NCBI GenBank assembly: GCA_002104895.1
Contig: MCFG01000146.1
Coordinates: 110,001-145,115 of the forward strand
From: Anaeromyces robustus
Lineage: Eukaryota; Neocallimastigomycota; Neocallimastigomycetes; Neocallimastigales; Neocallimastigaceae
Direction of reading: 5' to 3'
DNA length: 35,115 nt
Part shown: piece by piece, positions 1-10,645 of the stretch
Layout of the letters: every line of letters begins with the position of its first letter
Numbering within the stretch: the stretch's first letter is position 1
Notes under the pieces: generated by a model
The model's input: the letters and a program-made list of their open reading frames with translations, nothing else
Told to the model about the DNA's origin: nothing
Databases searched by the model: none
Position numbers and translations under genes: made by a program

Positions 1-582
1 TCTTTTCATTCCTTTTTGTTGTTTTATTATGAAAATTACGAAAGATAATTTAAAATTTTAAAGTATTTTATAATTCATCTTCTACAAATAATGAAAAAAA
101 AATATTCAAGATAAAGATATTCTGTAGCTAAAGTATCTTATACATTTTTTCTTACAAATAAAAATAAAAAAAAAAGATATAATTAATTATTCCATATTAA
201 TAAACCATACATTATTTAAATAATAGAACTATATAATAAATATTAAATTTATTAATTATTCTATTTATTATTAAATGAAACTAATTAAAAATAAATACAA
301 TAATTATTATTACTATGATATAAAGTAATTCTATACATTATAAAACATTTGTAACAAATTTACATTAACTTTATAATTATTAATTAATTAATAATAATAG
401 ATTCAATATTTCATATATAATGATTTAAAAATAAATAAATATATATATATATGTGAAAAGATAAAAAAAAAACATGAAAAATATTTATTAGAATTATTAT
501 TAAAATTACAATAAAAAGGATAATAAGAAAAAGACTTAAATTATTATTACTATTAGAAAAGAAAAAAAAAATAAGTAATAAA

Positions 583-745
583 ATTAAAGCTTATATAATA
601 ATAAAATTTCAAAAAAAAAAAAAAAAAATGGAAAAAGCGATTAATTGTAATTGCCACACAAAATATAAACAAACCATGCATTGATGAAAAAAAAAATAAA
701 AAAAAATAATAATAAATAAATAAATATTATAAATCAATTTTTTTT
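583..745. repeat. Dispersed repeat, copy A
   Basis: This stretch matches 1280-1460 in the same orientation. Shared blocks in order are attaaagcttatataataat, agcgattaattg, ccacacaaaa.ataaacaaac, catgcatt.atgaaaaa and a trailing ataaatcaa. The core 583-690 is about 80-85% identical by eye, with indels in the A-runs. GC content of the core is clearly above the surroundings. No reading frame is evident. It may be a decayed mobile element, a promoter-like unit or a segmental duplication; the sequence does not decide. Confidence 0.7.
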
Positions 746-1279
746 TTCTACTTTATTAAGTTAATATGTCATTATTTCTAATATAAAGTTTATATAAAAC
801 GAAATAAATAAATTGTGTTATATCAAGGTTAATGATAAAGTTTTATAAATAATTAGAATTTTTTTTTTTGTTTTTCTAAAAAGTTATATATAAATTGTTG
901 TTAAGTTAAAATATATATATATACATATATAAATTAAAAATAATTATTATCTTAACTTTTTTAATTTATTGTAATTTAACAATTATAACCATTACATTTA
1001 ATATTTCTTATATTCTAAACTCAATTGAAAAATATTTCTATATCTATATATATTTTATTTAGTTTTAATTATCATAAATATTAAAATTCACAACTATTGT
1101 TGCTTTTTTTTTTTTTTTTAATTAATTAATTAATTAAATCAACAATATTGTTATAATATTATATAAAAAATAAATAAAAAATAATAAATTCTTTATTTAA
1201 AAAATAAAATTTCATTATTCATATAAAATAAAATAATTTTGATTATAATAGTAACAATAAAAAAATTTTTATAATATGG

Positions 1280-1460
1280 ATTAAAGCTTATATAATAATA
1301 AAAATTCAAAAAATTGAAGAGCGATTAATTGTTATTACCACACAAAACATAAACAAACCATGCATTAATGAAAAAATTAAAGTAAAATAAAATAAAGAAT
1401 AAATAAATAAATAAAAAAATAAATAAAAATTTATAAATAATATAAATCAAATTTTAACTA
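1280..1460. repeat. Dispersed repeat, copy B
   Basis: Second copy of the repeat at 583-745, about 700 bp away and in direct orientation. It differs by a shorter A-run after the HindIII-like aagctt block and by single substitutions (taattgtaattgcc against taattgttattacc). A third, weaker echo (gtcaaacattgcattaatga) sits at about 1943-1967, just outside the target-site duplication of the retroposed insert. Confidence 0.7.
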
Positions 1461-1520
1461 ATAATAAATCTTAAATTGATTATATTTATAAAGAAAAAAA
1501 AAATTATTTTTTATACATAA

Positions 1521-1561
<41 letters not shown>

Positions 1562-1751
1562 GCACACAATTTGTACGTCAACTTTATTGAATTTAAATAT
1601 TAAAATACATGAATCATAAAAAAAACACATAATGAAAAAAAATGATACTAAAAAAAATAAAAACCAGTAAAATATTATAGATAATAATAGATAATACTGG
1701 AGGAAAAAAAGAAGTATAATAATATTTAAAAACAATAAATCCATACAGCCC

Positions 1752-1773
1752 TTAATTCTAAATATAGAATTAA
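1752..1773 (-). other. 3'-UTR stem-loop of the retroposed insert
   Basis: Perfect 9-bp stem (ttaattcta at 1752-1760, tagaattaa at 1765-1773) around a 4-nt loop, 12 nt downstream of the stop codon of the retroposed fragment. Its position fits a reverse-transcriptase recognition hairpin, though this is inference. Confidence 0.5.
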
Positions 1774-1785
1774 AGTAAAATTGAT

Positions 1786-1926
1786 CTATCCTATTCCACT
1801 AGGGTCGGAAATAGGATCGGCATTTGCCCTACTAGGCTGTCCTACTGTGTTATCAGCATTGACGTTCCTGGAGAGGTTGGTTTTAAATTTATTGAATAAT
1901 ATATGTTGTCTTTTACAGACAACAGG
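1786..1926 (-). pseudogene. C-terminal 46-codon fragment of an unrecognised protein inside the retroposed insert
   Basis: The frame is open from the first base of the insert to a TAG stop at 1788-1786. It reads Pro-Val-Val-Cys-Lys-Arg-Gln-His at the left end and finishes in a polar tail rich in Asn, Asp, Ser and Pro (RANADPISDPSGIG). No start codon belongs to it and no intron is visible, as expected for the end of a reverse-transcribed message. The sequence is not recognised; it could be the end of a retrotransposon polyprotein or of a host gene. It is presumably not expressed. Confidence 0.55.
1904..1924. repeat. Perfect 8-bp hairpin at the 5' junction of the retroposed insert
   Basis: tgttgtct (1904-1911) and agacaaca (1917-1924) are exact reverse complements around a 5-nt spacer. 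Only two bases (gg) separate the stem from the target-site duplication. The hairpin could be native to the transcript or could have arisen by snap-back copying when the 5' end was resolved. Confidence 0.7.
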
Positions 1927-2118
1927 TATACATAAATAAATAGTCAAACATTGCATTAATGAATTATATATTAAAAACTAAAATAAAATTAAAAGGAAAA
2001 ATTAAAAAATTAAAAAATTAAAAAATTAAAAAAAAAAAAAAAACTTAAAACTAAAAACTAAAATAAATGAATAAAAAGGAAAAATATAAAAATAAAGGTT
2101 TAATTAAAAAAAAAATTG

Positions 2119-2149
<31 letters not shown>

Positions 2150-2367
2150 TTAAATACAATTTAAATTATATTACATTACATTAATCATAATTTCAAGAAA
2201 AAAATTTTAATTGACCAAAAAAACAAATATATAAAAATTTGGTATTGTAAAGAGAAAAAATTTCAAATTCATCAAAGGATTTAATAAAAAATTAAAAATA
2301 ATAATAAATACGAACAATAAATAAGAATATATAACTAATAATAATATGAATAAATATTAAGAATAAG

Positions 2368-2432
2368 TAATATGAACAAATAATATGAACAAATAATATG
2401 AACAAATAATATGAACAAATAATATGAATAAA
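2368..2432. repeat. Tandem 13-bp repeat, five copies
   Basis: Unit taatatgaacaaa occurs four times exactly and a fifth time with one c-to-t change. It is embedded in looser aatatgaataaat sequence on both sides. No function is visible. Confidence 0.85.
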
Positions 2433-2779
2433 TATATGAATAAATATTATAAAATAAATAATGACGAAATCATAAGACTTTATTTTTATATTTATATATA
2501 TATATATATAAAGCCGTTAATACTATATTAAATATTATAATAAACTATTAAAATATTAAAATATATAAATTTATTAATACTATTAAACTTATCAATTAAT
2601 ATTGTAATAATTATTGATTAAACTATTAATTTAATAAAAACTATTAAAAAAAAGTATTATATATATTAAAATTTTTAATATTAATCCATTAATTAGTATG
2701 TATATATTATACATACAATATAACATATATTTTTTTTCATCTATAAAGGAAAAAAAGCTTTTTACCTATATTTAAATAA

Positions 2780-2819
2780 TTAAAATCAATAAAATAAATA
2801 TTTATTTTATTGATTTTAA
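2780..2819. repeat. Perfect 40-bp palindrome without loop
   Basis: Twenty consecutive base pairs are symmetrical about the axis 2799/2800, including a C/G pair at 2787/2812. The first mismatch is 2779 against 2820. It can extrude as a cruciform in DNA or fold as a 20-bp hairpin in RNA. It lies in intergenic DNA with no gene nearby. Confidence 0.9.
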
Positions 2820-3409
2820 CATTTAATTAATAATAAATACATATTATCAATAAAATTCATTTTTAATTAATTTATACTTATTTTATTTTATATTTATTTA
2901 ATTTAAAATTTGAAATTGGATCATCACTTTATAAAAGAAAAAGAATGCATATATATATAATAATTATTATTAAATTAATTTTTTATTTTTATAAATTGAA
3001 TTAAAAAAATTATTATTTAAAAAAAAAAAAATTAGTATTATTTTATTCAAATTTTATTTATATTTATTTTTTATTATGTTTTATTAATAATAATGTCATG
3101 TCATATTTTTATTTATTATTTATTTATTCATTCATTTATTTATTTTATAGTTTCAATTACATAAATTATGAAATTTCTTTACATATTTACTACTACATAT
3201 TATATGTTTTTATTTTTTAATTAATAATCTTAAATGATGAGTTTTTTAAAAAAACTGAAAGACTATTTTTTCAATATTTTAACTAACCTATATTAAAGAA
3301 ATTAATAAATAATAATAATTAATTAATTAATTGATTAACTAATTAATTAAATATTTATATTATTTGTATTTGTATATATCTTTATTTAATAAATGATTTA
3401 CTACAAAAC

Positions 3410-3448
3410 TTTACAGTCAACCGCTCTACCAACTGGAGCTATCGAAGG
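3410..3448 (-). pseudogene. tRNA-Tyr 5' half (positions 1-37 only)
   Basis: On the minus strand the fragment reads acceptor arm CCTTCGA, TA, D arm GCTC...GAGC with loop CAGTTGGTA (one base longer than usual), G26, anticodon 5' stem GTTGA and loop CTGTAAA with the tyrosine anticodon GTA. This matches eukaryotic nuclear tRNA-Tyr. It stops at the 37/38 junction, exactly where tRNA-Tyr introns sit. The expected 3' half (stem TCAAC, T arm with GGTTCGA, acceptor TCGAAGG) was not found within the 3.4 kb downstream on this strand, where sequence is nearly pure AT. It is therefore a non-functional half gene. Confidence 0.8.
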
Positions 3449-3471
3449 AAAATGATATATTAATTCTTTTT

Positions 3472-3674
<203 letters not shown>

Positions 3675-4830
3675 TACATTTTATTTTATTTATTATCATA
3701 ATTCTTATTCAATATTTTATTTTGTTTCTTTTTCTGTTTTCATCACTCTATTTACTTTTCTTCTTTTTTTTTTTTTTATTTTTTTTCCCCTATTTTAAAC
3801 TATTTCTCCAATAAACACAAAAAAAAAAAAAAAGGAAAGAAAAATATTTAATTGAATACATAATAAAAGAATAGTCTTTTATTTTAAAAAGCCAATTTTG
3901 AGAAAAAAATTTTTAAGTTTTACAAATAATAATGATGAAACCAAGAAAAAAAAAAAAAATAAACAATTTTATGTAGAAATTAAAATAAATTTCCTTTTTT
4001 CTTTTTCTTTTCTACATTTAATAATGAAATTTGCCCTTAAGAAAATAAAAGAATATAAAAAAAAATAAAATAAAATAAAAAAAAGAAAAAGAAAAAAAAA
4101 AAAAAAAAAAGAGAGAGAAAGAGAAATAGAAATAGAAATAGAAATAGAACAAATAGATAATCTTTTCTATTTATTTCATTCTATAACACTTTAATCACAT
4201 TTTTTTTTTACTTAGTTTCTTTCTTTCTTTCTTTTTTTTTTTTTTTTTTTTCTTTATTTTTTTTATTTTTAACCTTTATTTTATTTTTCATTTTTATTTT
4301 TATTAATTTTTTTTTTTTTTATTTTATTTTTTTTTTTTTTTTTACTTTTTTTTATACATTTATTATTTGCTAATTAATTACTATATATATAATAAATTAA
4401 AAGAAAAATAATAAATTTTACAAAATAAATTGAAAAAGAAAAACAATGAAAAAAATTATTTATAAAAAAAAATAAATAAATAATAATATAAAATAAAAAA
4501 GAAAAAATTAAAACAGATTTATAAATCCATTCTTTTTAATTATATTATTGGTGGTTTGTAATGAAAAAAAAAAATTAATAAAAAAATTGCTATATAACTT
4601 TATGATTAATAAAAATAAAAACAAAAAATTAAAATAAAATATAATAAATAAAAAAAAAGTTCTATAATTCTTTATAAATAATTTATAAATAAATTAAATA
4701 GATATACTTTTAGTGAATAATAATTTAAAAGATATCTTAAAATAATTTATTTTAAATAATAGAAATTATTTGATTTATATTTTTTTTTTTTCTTATTCAT
4801 AGGTGAATATATATTTTATATAGTTTAATT

Positions 4831-4876
4831 TTTTGATTAGTATCACGATATACTTTTGATTAGTATCACGATATAC
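4831..4876. repeat. Perfect 23-bp tandem duplication
   Basis: The unit ttttgattagtatcacgatatac occurs twice head to tail (4831-4853, 4854-4876) without mismatch. It lies about 255 bp beyond the stop codon of the GH114-like gene, in its 3' flank. Exact identity suggests a recent duplication. Confidence 0.95.
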
Positions 4877-5130
4877 TTTTTTTTTTTTTTTATTCCTTTT
4901 TCTTTGTTTATTTTATTTTTTTAATTAAAAGAAAAATAAAAAAATAAAATAAAAAAATAAAAGAAAAGAAAAAAAAAAAAAGATAAAACAAAAAAAACTA
5001 TTTAAAATATATTTTACTCACCATTCTATTATAAGCTTTAAATAAAAGGATTAGGATTTAAATTCTAAAAAAAAATTCATTTCATTTCTATTAAAAATAA
5101 TTTTTCTCTATTATTTTTAATTCATTTATT

Positions 5131-6660
5131 TTACATAACGAATTTATTCCAACCCATATTTCCCTTGTTAGATGGGTTCTTACATTTAGAAATACGTGGA
5201 GTCATGGAATAGTAAAGACATAACTTGTTACCAGAACGGTCTTTAAGATGATTATCTTCAGCATCATAAATATCAACAGAACCATTGTAAGAACCACCAA
5301 ACATAAACTTGTGACTAGCCTTAGAACAATCAACAATACTAAGATAGTTATATCCTTCTTGGTTAGTGTATTCTCCTAAATCTAAACAGTAATTAGATGG
5401 TTCACCAATACTACCATAAGTACCAGTAGATAAATACATGAAAGATGGTTTATCAGTGGAAGTAACATGCCATGTACGATACTTGTAACTCTTTTCAGTA
5501 CTTAACTTGTAAATATCAAAAGAGGCATATTCTTTTAATTCTGGAACACCTAAGTAGAAGTTTGAAGTGTAATCTAAATTACCTTTGAACTTAATAGTAA
5601 CGTAACTAGATGGAGAAGAAGCATTCTTGGAAGTACTAGTAGCTTGTGGTTTAGAAGTTTTAGATTTTTCATCACTTTTAGCAGTAGTTTTAGAAGATGA
5701 TGAGCTGTCCTTATCAGTTGTTTTAGAAGAAGATGATGATGAATTATCTTTCTTGCTACTGTTAAGATCAACATCTCTACTAATAGAACTAGATGAAGAA
5801 GAAGAAGTAGAAGTAGATTTAGCTGAAGTAGAAGCGTAATTTGGTGAGTAACCACAATACTTATCAACATCAAAGAAAGTACGTTCTTGACGTAAAGCAT
5901 TACTCTTCTTAACAATCATACTAATTGGATAACCCTTTAAATTAGTACATAAACTATCCTTTAAATCATCAACTTCACCATAGGAAACACCAAAAACAGC
6001 CTTACCAGAGGCAAGGAAATCATTGTAACGTTTACATTCATTATATACAGTACAACTTTCGTTAATAGCAAAATCAAAGTATTGACCAACTTGATCAATG
6101 ATACCTAAACCATTCTTAAGACCAATAGAGAAACCAAAATCGTGAGCAACTTCAGTTAACCATTTAGCATATTCAACAGTATCTTCCATAGTAAGTGGAT
6201 TGGACCAACTCTTAACTTCATCATGATAATATCCTCCTAAATGATCTGGTTCAATACCATCACATCCAGCTTCTTTAGCCTTTTTGAAACGATTAATAAT
6301 TAATTCCTTAGCACCATCGACACGGAAATCAATCCATCTTTCAGCTGGCCATTGAGTGTGACGAGTTTTAACTAAACCTGAAATGGCTTCATATTCTTTA
6401 ATATCTGGATCATAATCAGCAACTGTACCAACAGAGAAATAACAAATTACCATTTTACCTGCATCATGATATTTTTGAATGGTTTCAGCACTGTTTAAAT
6501 AACCAATACCAAGAACATCTGCATTTTCACTATCTAAATCAAATTCTTCTGGTTCAACACCTAAGATATAATTCCATTTCATATCTTGACTTGGAATCCA
6601 TTTTGCACTAACGTTATATACTAAAGTAATTAAAATTGAAAGTGGTAATAAAACATTCAT
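5131..6660 (-). CDS. Secreted GH114-like glycosidase (endo-alpha-1,4-polygalactosaminidase family) with Ser/Thr-rich linker and C-terminal beta-trefoil-like domain
   Basis: Single-exon gene of 509 codons. Residues 1-19 form a signal peptide with likely cleavage after VSA-19. Residues 21-272 are a GH114-type TIM barrel: strand motif VICYFSVGT (71-79), WPAERWIDFR (104-113), GCDGIEPDHLGGY (132-144) with acidic residues D134, E137 and D139, GLKNG (180-184), and INESCTVYNEC (199-209), whose E201 corresponds to the conserved catalytic Glu. Residues about 276-350 are a Ser/Thr/Lys/Asp linker. Residues about 351-509 contain CLDLG, a DC...F repeat and LCL...KC...W, resembling a ricin-B-like beta-trefoil carbohydrate-binding fold. 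Known family members cleave alpha-1,4-linked galactosamine polymers; the substrate here is unknown. Composition is far less AT-rich than the flanks, and the single exon would fit bacterial origin, but that is not tested. The ATG is preceded by an A-rich stretch, as in the other genes here. Confidence 0.88.
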   Translation of the reverse strand: MNVLLPLSILITLVYNVSAKWIPSQDMKWNYILGVEPEEFDLDSENADVLGIGYLNSAETIQKYHDAGKMVICYFSVGTVADYDPDIKEYEAISGLVKTRHTQWPAERWIDFRVDGAKELIINRFKKAKEAGCDGIEPDHLGGYYHDEVKSWSNPLTMEDTVEYAKWLTEVAHDFGFSIGLKNGLGIIDQVGQYFDFAINESCTVYNECKRYNDFLASGKAVFGVSYGEVDDLKDSLCTNLKGYPISMIVKKSNALRQERTFFDVDKYCGYSPNYASTSAKSTSTSSSSSSSISRDVDLNSSKKDNSSSSSSKTTDKDSSSSSKTTAKSDEKSKTSKPQATSTSKNASSPSSYVTIKFKGNLDYTSNFYLGVPELKEYASFDIYKLSTEKSYKYRTWHVTSTDKPSFMYLSTGTYGSIGEPSNYCLDLGEYTNQEGYNYLSIVDCSKASHKFMFGGSYNGSVDIYDAEDNHLKDRSGNKLCLYYSMTPRISKCKNPSNKGNMGWNKFVM

Positions 6661-7652
6661 TTTCTTTTATCTTTATTTCTATAAAATTAATTTAATTTGA
6701 ATAATAAAATAATTTATTTTATCTAATATTTTTTTTTAATTTTAAAAATAATATTGTTATTTATTTTGATTTGATTATATTTTTATTTGATGTAAAGTTT
6801 TACAATGAAAAAGATTACTTAAAAATTACAAAATTATTATTATTTATTATTTATTTAACACTATTGTTTTTTTATTTTTTTTTTTCGTAGATTATTAGTT
6901 TATTAAGATTGTTTTTACTTTTTTATATATATAAAAATGTTTTTTAATAAATAATAATTGTTGAAAAAAAATTAAAAAGAAAAGAAGAAAAAAAAAAATA
7001 AAAAAAAAATTTTTGCGTATTAATATACTAAAAAAAAAATTAAAAAAAAATTTTTTTTTATTAATTTGTAGATTTTAATTTGATAAAAATAAAAGGTAAA
7101 AAAAAAAAAAAAAAAAAAATTTTTTTTTTATTAATTATGATTAAGATATTAAAAATTTTAAATTATATTTTATTTTAAAATAAGGTTACGGCGTAAAAAG
7201 ATTAAAACATAATAAACGAAATAATATTAAAAGAAAAAAATAATAATAAAATAAAAAAGAAGATTACTAAATTAATATATAAAAAAAAGTAAAATAATAA
7301 TATTAATATTACTTTATAATACTAATAAAATATCGATTGTATATATAGAAAAAAAATTATCAAATTTTTAAGATTGTAATTTTTTTTATTAAGTCTTCGT
7401 TTTATAATAATTAATTATTAATTACTATCAAATAATATAAAAAAGTAAATTTTTTTTTTATTAACAGTTACAATATATTATTTATTTACAATAGATTTAA
7501 TTTTTATATATTATGTATTATATTACTATATATTGTATTTTTATATATTATTTTCATTGATATATATTTTAATTTAATTTATATATATTTCATAATAAAT
7601 TATTTAATATAAAAGATTTATTTAATAGATATGAAAATTATAGTTTTTTAGA

Positions 7653-7657
<5 letters not shown>

Positions 7658-7684
<27 letters not shown>

Positions 7685-7702
7685 TATTTACTTATTATGG
7701 AT

Positions 7703-7741
<39 letters not shown>

Positions 7742-7744
7742 TTA
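7658..7744. repeat. (TTA)n followed by (TTTA)n
   Basis: About 25 bp of TTA (7658-7683) and, after a short unique spacer, about 44 bp of TTTA (7701-7744). Confidence 0.9.
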
Positions 7745-8735
7745 TTTGATAGTCTATTAATATATTAAATTACATTAATTATTATATGAATTAAAATAAA
7801 CCTATATAATAAATTTAATAGATATATATATATTAATATATTAATATTAATATATTTTTAAATATAAAGAAATATATAACTAATTTATTTAAATTAATTA
7901 TAAGTATAAATGTATATATTGGATATATATATAAAGACATATTTCAAAATATATTCATTATTAATAAACCATTTATGGTTGTTATAATATATGTATTAAT
8001 AGAAAATGTATTGTATGCAATGCTAAAAAGTTTAACATTTATTAAGACCATATAATACATTATACTATAATATAATAAATAATATATTATAAATAAAAAT
8101 GTTTAAATTCTTAATAATTATTTATTTATTACTATTATGTTGAATGTATTGTACATAAATGTCAAACTTTGCATAAATCAATAAAAAAGTCACTAAAATA
8201 AATAATTTCAATAGACTCTACGTATATTAATAATATATATTTTTATTAATTAAAATTAAGATTATAAATATAAATTGTAATTAAATATTACAAAAAAAAA
8301 AACAAAAAAAAAACAAAAAAAAAAATTTTTTTTAAATTGTTTTTTTCAGCTGTTATTCACTTTTTTGCTTTTTTTTTATAAAATAAAATAAAATATCAAA
8401 AGTAAAAAAAATAAAAATATTAAAATAATAATAGTGATTTAATTATAAAATAACACTTTAATTATTAACATTTAACATACGTTTTTTTTTTTTTTATTTA
8501 TTTATTTATTTATTTATACATCATATTAATTAATTATTCTTTTTTTAATATGAAAAAAATAAAATTACGGCAGTAAATTTAAAAAAGTAAAAAAGAATTT
8601 AAAGTCTAATTAAACATTTATTTATATTTTTTTTATTTATACCATGATTATTATTATTAATAAACTTTTGATAGTTTAGTTTATTCATATTTTTTTTAAA
8701 TAATAATATTCTATATTCTAATTGTAATAATTGTA

Positions 8736-8814
8736 ATAATAGCTCAAAAAGATTTTATATTTTTGATATTTTTATATATATTATTTAAAATCTTTTTTTT
8801 TTTTTGAACTATTA
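8736..8814. repeat. Imperfect inverted repeat
   Basis: aatagctcaaaaagatttta on the left pairs with taaaatct...ttgaactatt on the right, with one mismatch and a longer T-run on the right arm. The arms enclose about 26 bp. Confidence 0.6.
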
Positions 8815-8878
8815 TTTTTTAATTAATTAAGCCTTGTTACTAAATTTATATAATCTAATTATTAATTATTAATTATTA

Positions 8879-8919
8879 ATTAATTTTGCTTTATTTTCTG
8901 TAAATTAAGCAAAATTAAT
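8879..8919. repeat. 13-bp perfect stem-loop
   Basis: attaattttgctt (8879-8891) and aagcaaaattaat (8907-8919) are exact complements around a 15-nt loop. The following plus-strand sequence is not a T-run, so it does not look like a terminator. Confidence 0.7.
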
Positions 8920-9557
8920 AAAGAATAACTTGAACTCTAAATAATTGATAGATTAAAGTTTTTATTTTAATATTTAATATTCAATATTTATTATTTAATA
9001 TTTATTATTTATTATTTATTATTTATTAATATTTATTATATTATATATTATAATATTATAATATAATTATTATATATTATTTGATTAATTTATTTAGTTA
9101 TATATTATTTATCTATTTATATTTTCATCTCTAATATAGATTTACCATTTATTTTATTTACTTATTTAATTTTAAACTTTCAACCTCTTTTTTTTTTTAA
9201 AAAAAAAATAATTAATGAAATTCTTTTTAATATATTAGCCTATATACTTTAATATATGTAATATTATATAAGTTACAATATATAATAATATATTTACAGT
9301 ATAAACTAATATAGCTTAAAAATTTTTAAATGTATAATTGTATACCCTAAAATAGAAAAAAAATTGATTAAACTTTATAAACTTTTTAATATAAAAATTT
9401 TATAATATTTTCAATCTATCTTTTTTTATTATAATATTTATATATTATAAATAGGTTACAAATATATTATTGTATATATTATATAATAATTATTTAATTA
9501 TAATACCATATATTAATTAATAAATATATTAAAATGATTGATGAAACAGCTTTTCTG

Positions 9558-9714
<157 letters not shown>

Positions 9715-10610
9715 TTTCTTTTAATAAAAAAAATAATTTTAATATAAAAATTCATATATATTAATATAGATTTAATAATATATTAAAATACATAAATGAA
9801 TATTAAAAAATAGAATAATTAAAATAAAAAAACCTTTATATACATAATAATTATAAACTAAGAAAGAAAAAAAAATAAAGAATATTAAAATATAAAAACC
9901 AATTAATTATAATGATAACTAAGAATAATAATAATAATAATAAAATAAGATACAAAAGAATATTAATTAATAATATATTAGATAATATATAATATAAAAT
10001 TCTTTTAAATTAATTTGAATAAAAAGATTTAATTCTTTTGATGATATTAAAGATAATAATACGACATTTTTATAAAACGAAAAAAAAAAAAATATTATTA
10101 TTAATAATAATTGAAAAAAGAAAATTATATTTTTAAAAAAAGCTAGACTAGAATAGAATAGAATAAAATAGTATTGAATAATATAACAACATATAAAGTA
10201 ACAAATCAAATGAAAAATGAAAAATGAAAAAAAAAAATGGATTATGAAATAAGTTATACGATTAATTTATAATTATTTTATAATTGAATAAATTTTAATT
10301 AAAATGAAATATTAAAGTTTTTTTTAAAAAAAAAAAAAAAAAAAAGGTTCATTTTTTAATTAATTAATAAAGTGTTCTCTTCATTTAATGTTTTTTAAAA
10401 AAAAGAATTAATTCATCGATTACATATTCTAAAAGAAAAACTTAAATTATATAATTATACATATTGTTGTTGTAATTGTTCTTATGACTTTAATTATTAT
10501 TATTATTATTATTTTAATAATAATGGCTTTTTTTTTTTTTAGAATATATTTATCCAAACGGTCTATTTTTTTAAAAAAAAAAATTGTTTTTATTTTTAGC
10601 CATAAACAGA

Positions 10611-10645
<35 letters not shown>

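Larger units (their letters stand above)
1512..1938 (-). mobile_element. Retroposed insert with poly(A) tail and 12-bp target-site duplication (5'-truncated LINE or processed retrocopy)
   Basis: Read on the minus strand, the insert 1926-1524 starts with a 46-codon open frame (1926-1786), continues through a ~200-nt 3' untranslated stretch with AATAAA at 1588-1583, and ends 24 nt later in a 35-nt A tail (1558-1524). Both sides carry the same 12-bp sequence tatacataaata (1512-1523 and 1927-1938), the expected target-site duplication of target-primed reverse transcription. A 9-bp stem with a 4-nt loop lies just after the stop codon (1752-1773); many LINEs use such a 3' stem-loop for reverse-transcriptase recognition. 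GC content is clearly higher than in flanking DNA. Whether the source is a LINE or a cellular mRNA cannot be decided, because no reverse-transcriptase motif is present in the remaining fragment. Confidence 0.8.

Noticed and set aside
1511-1744. 77-codon minus-strand frame ending in poly-Lys
   Set aside because: It lies in the 3' UTR and poly(A) tail of the retroposed insert and is not a protein.
5627-5839. Open frame antisense to the GH114-like gene
   Set aside because: It is a shadow of the low-complexity Ser/Thr/Lys linker; the minus-strand frame has a signal peptide, catalytic motifs and full family length.
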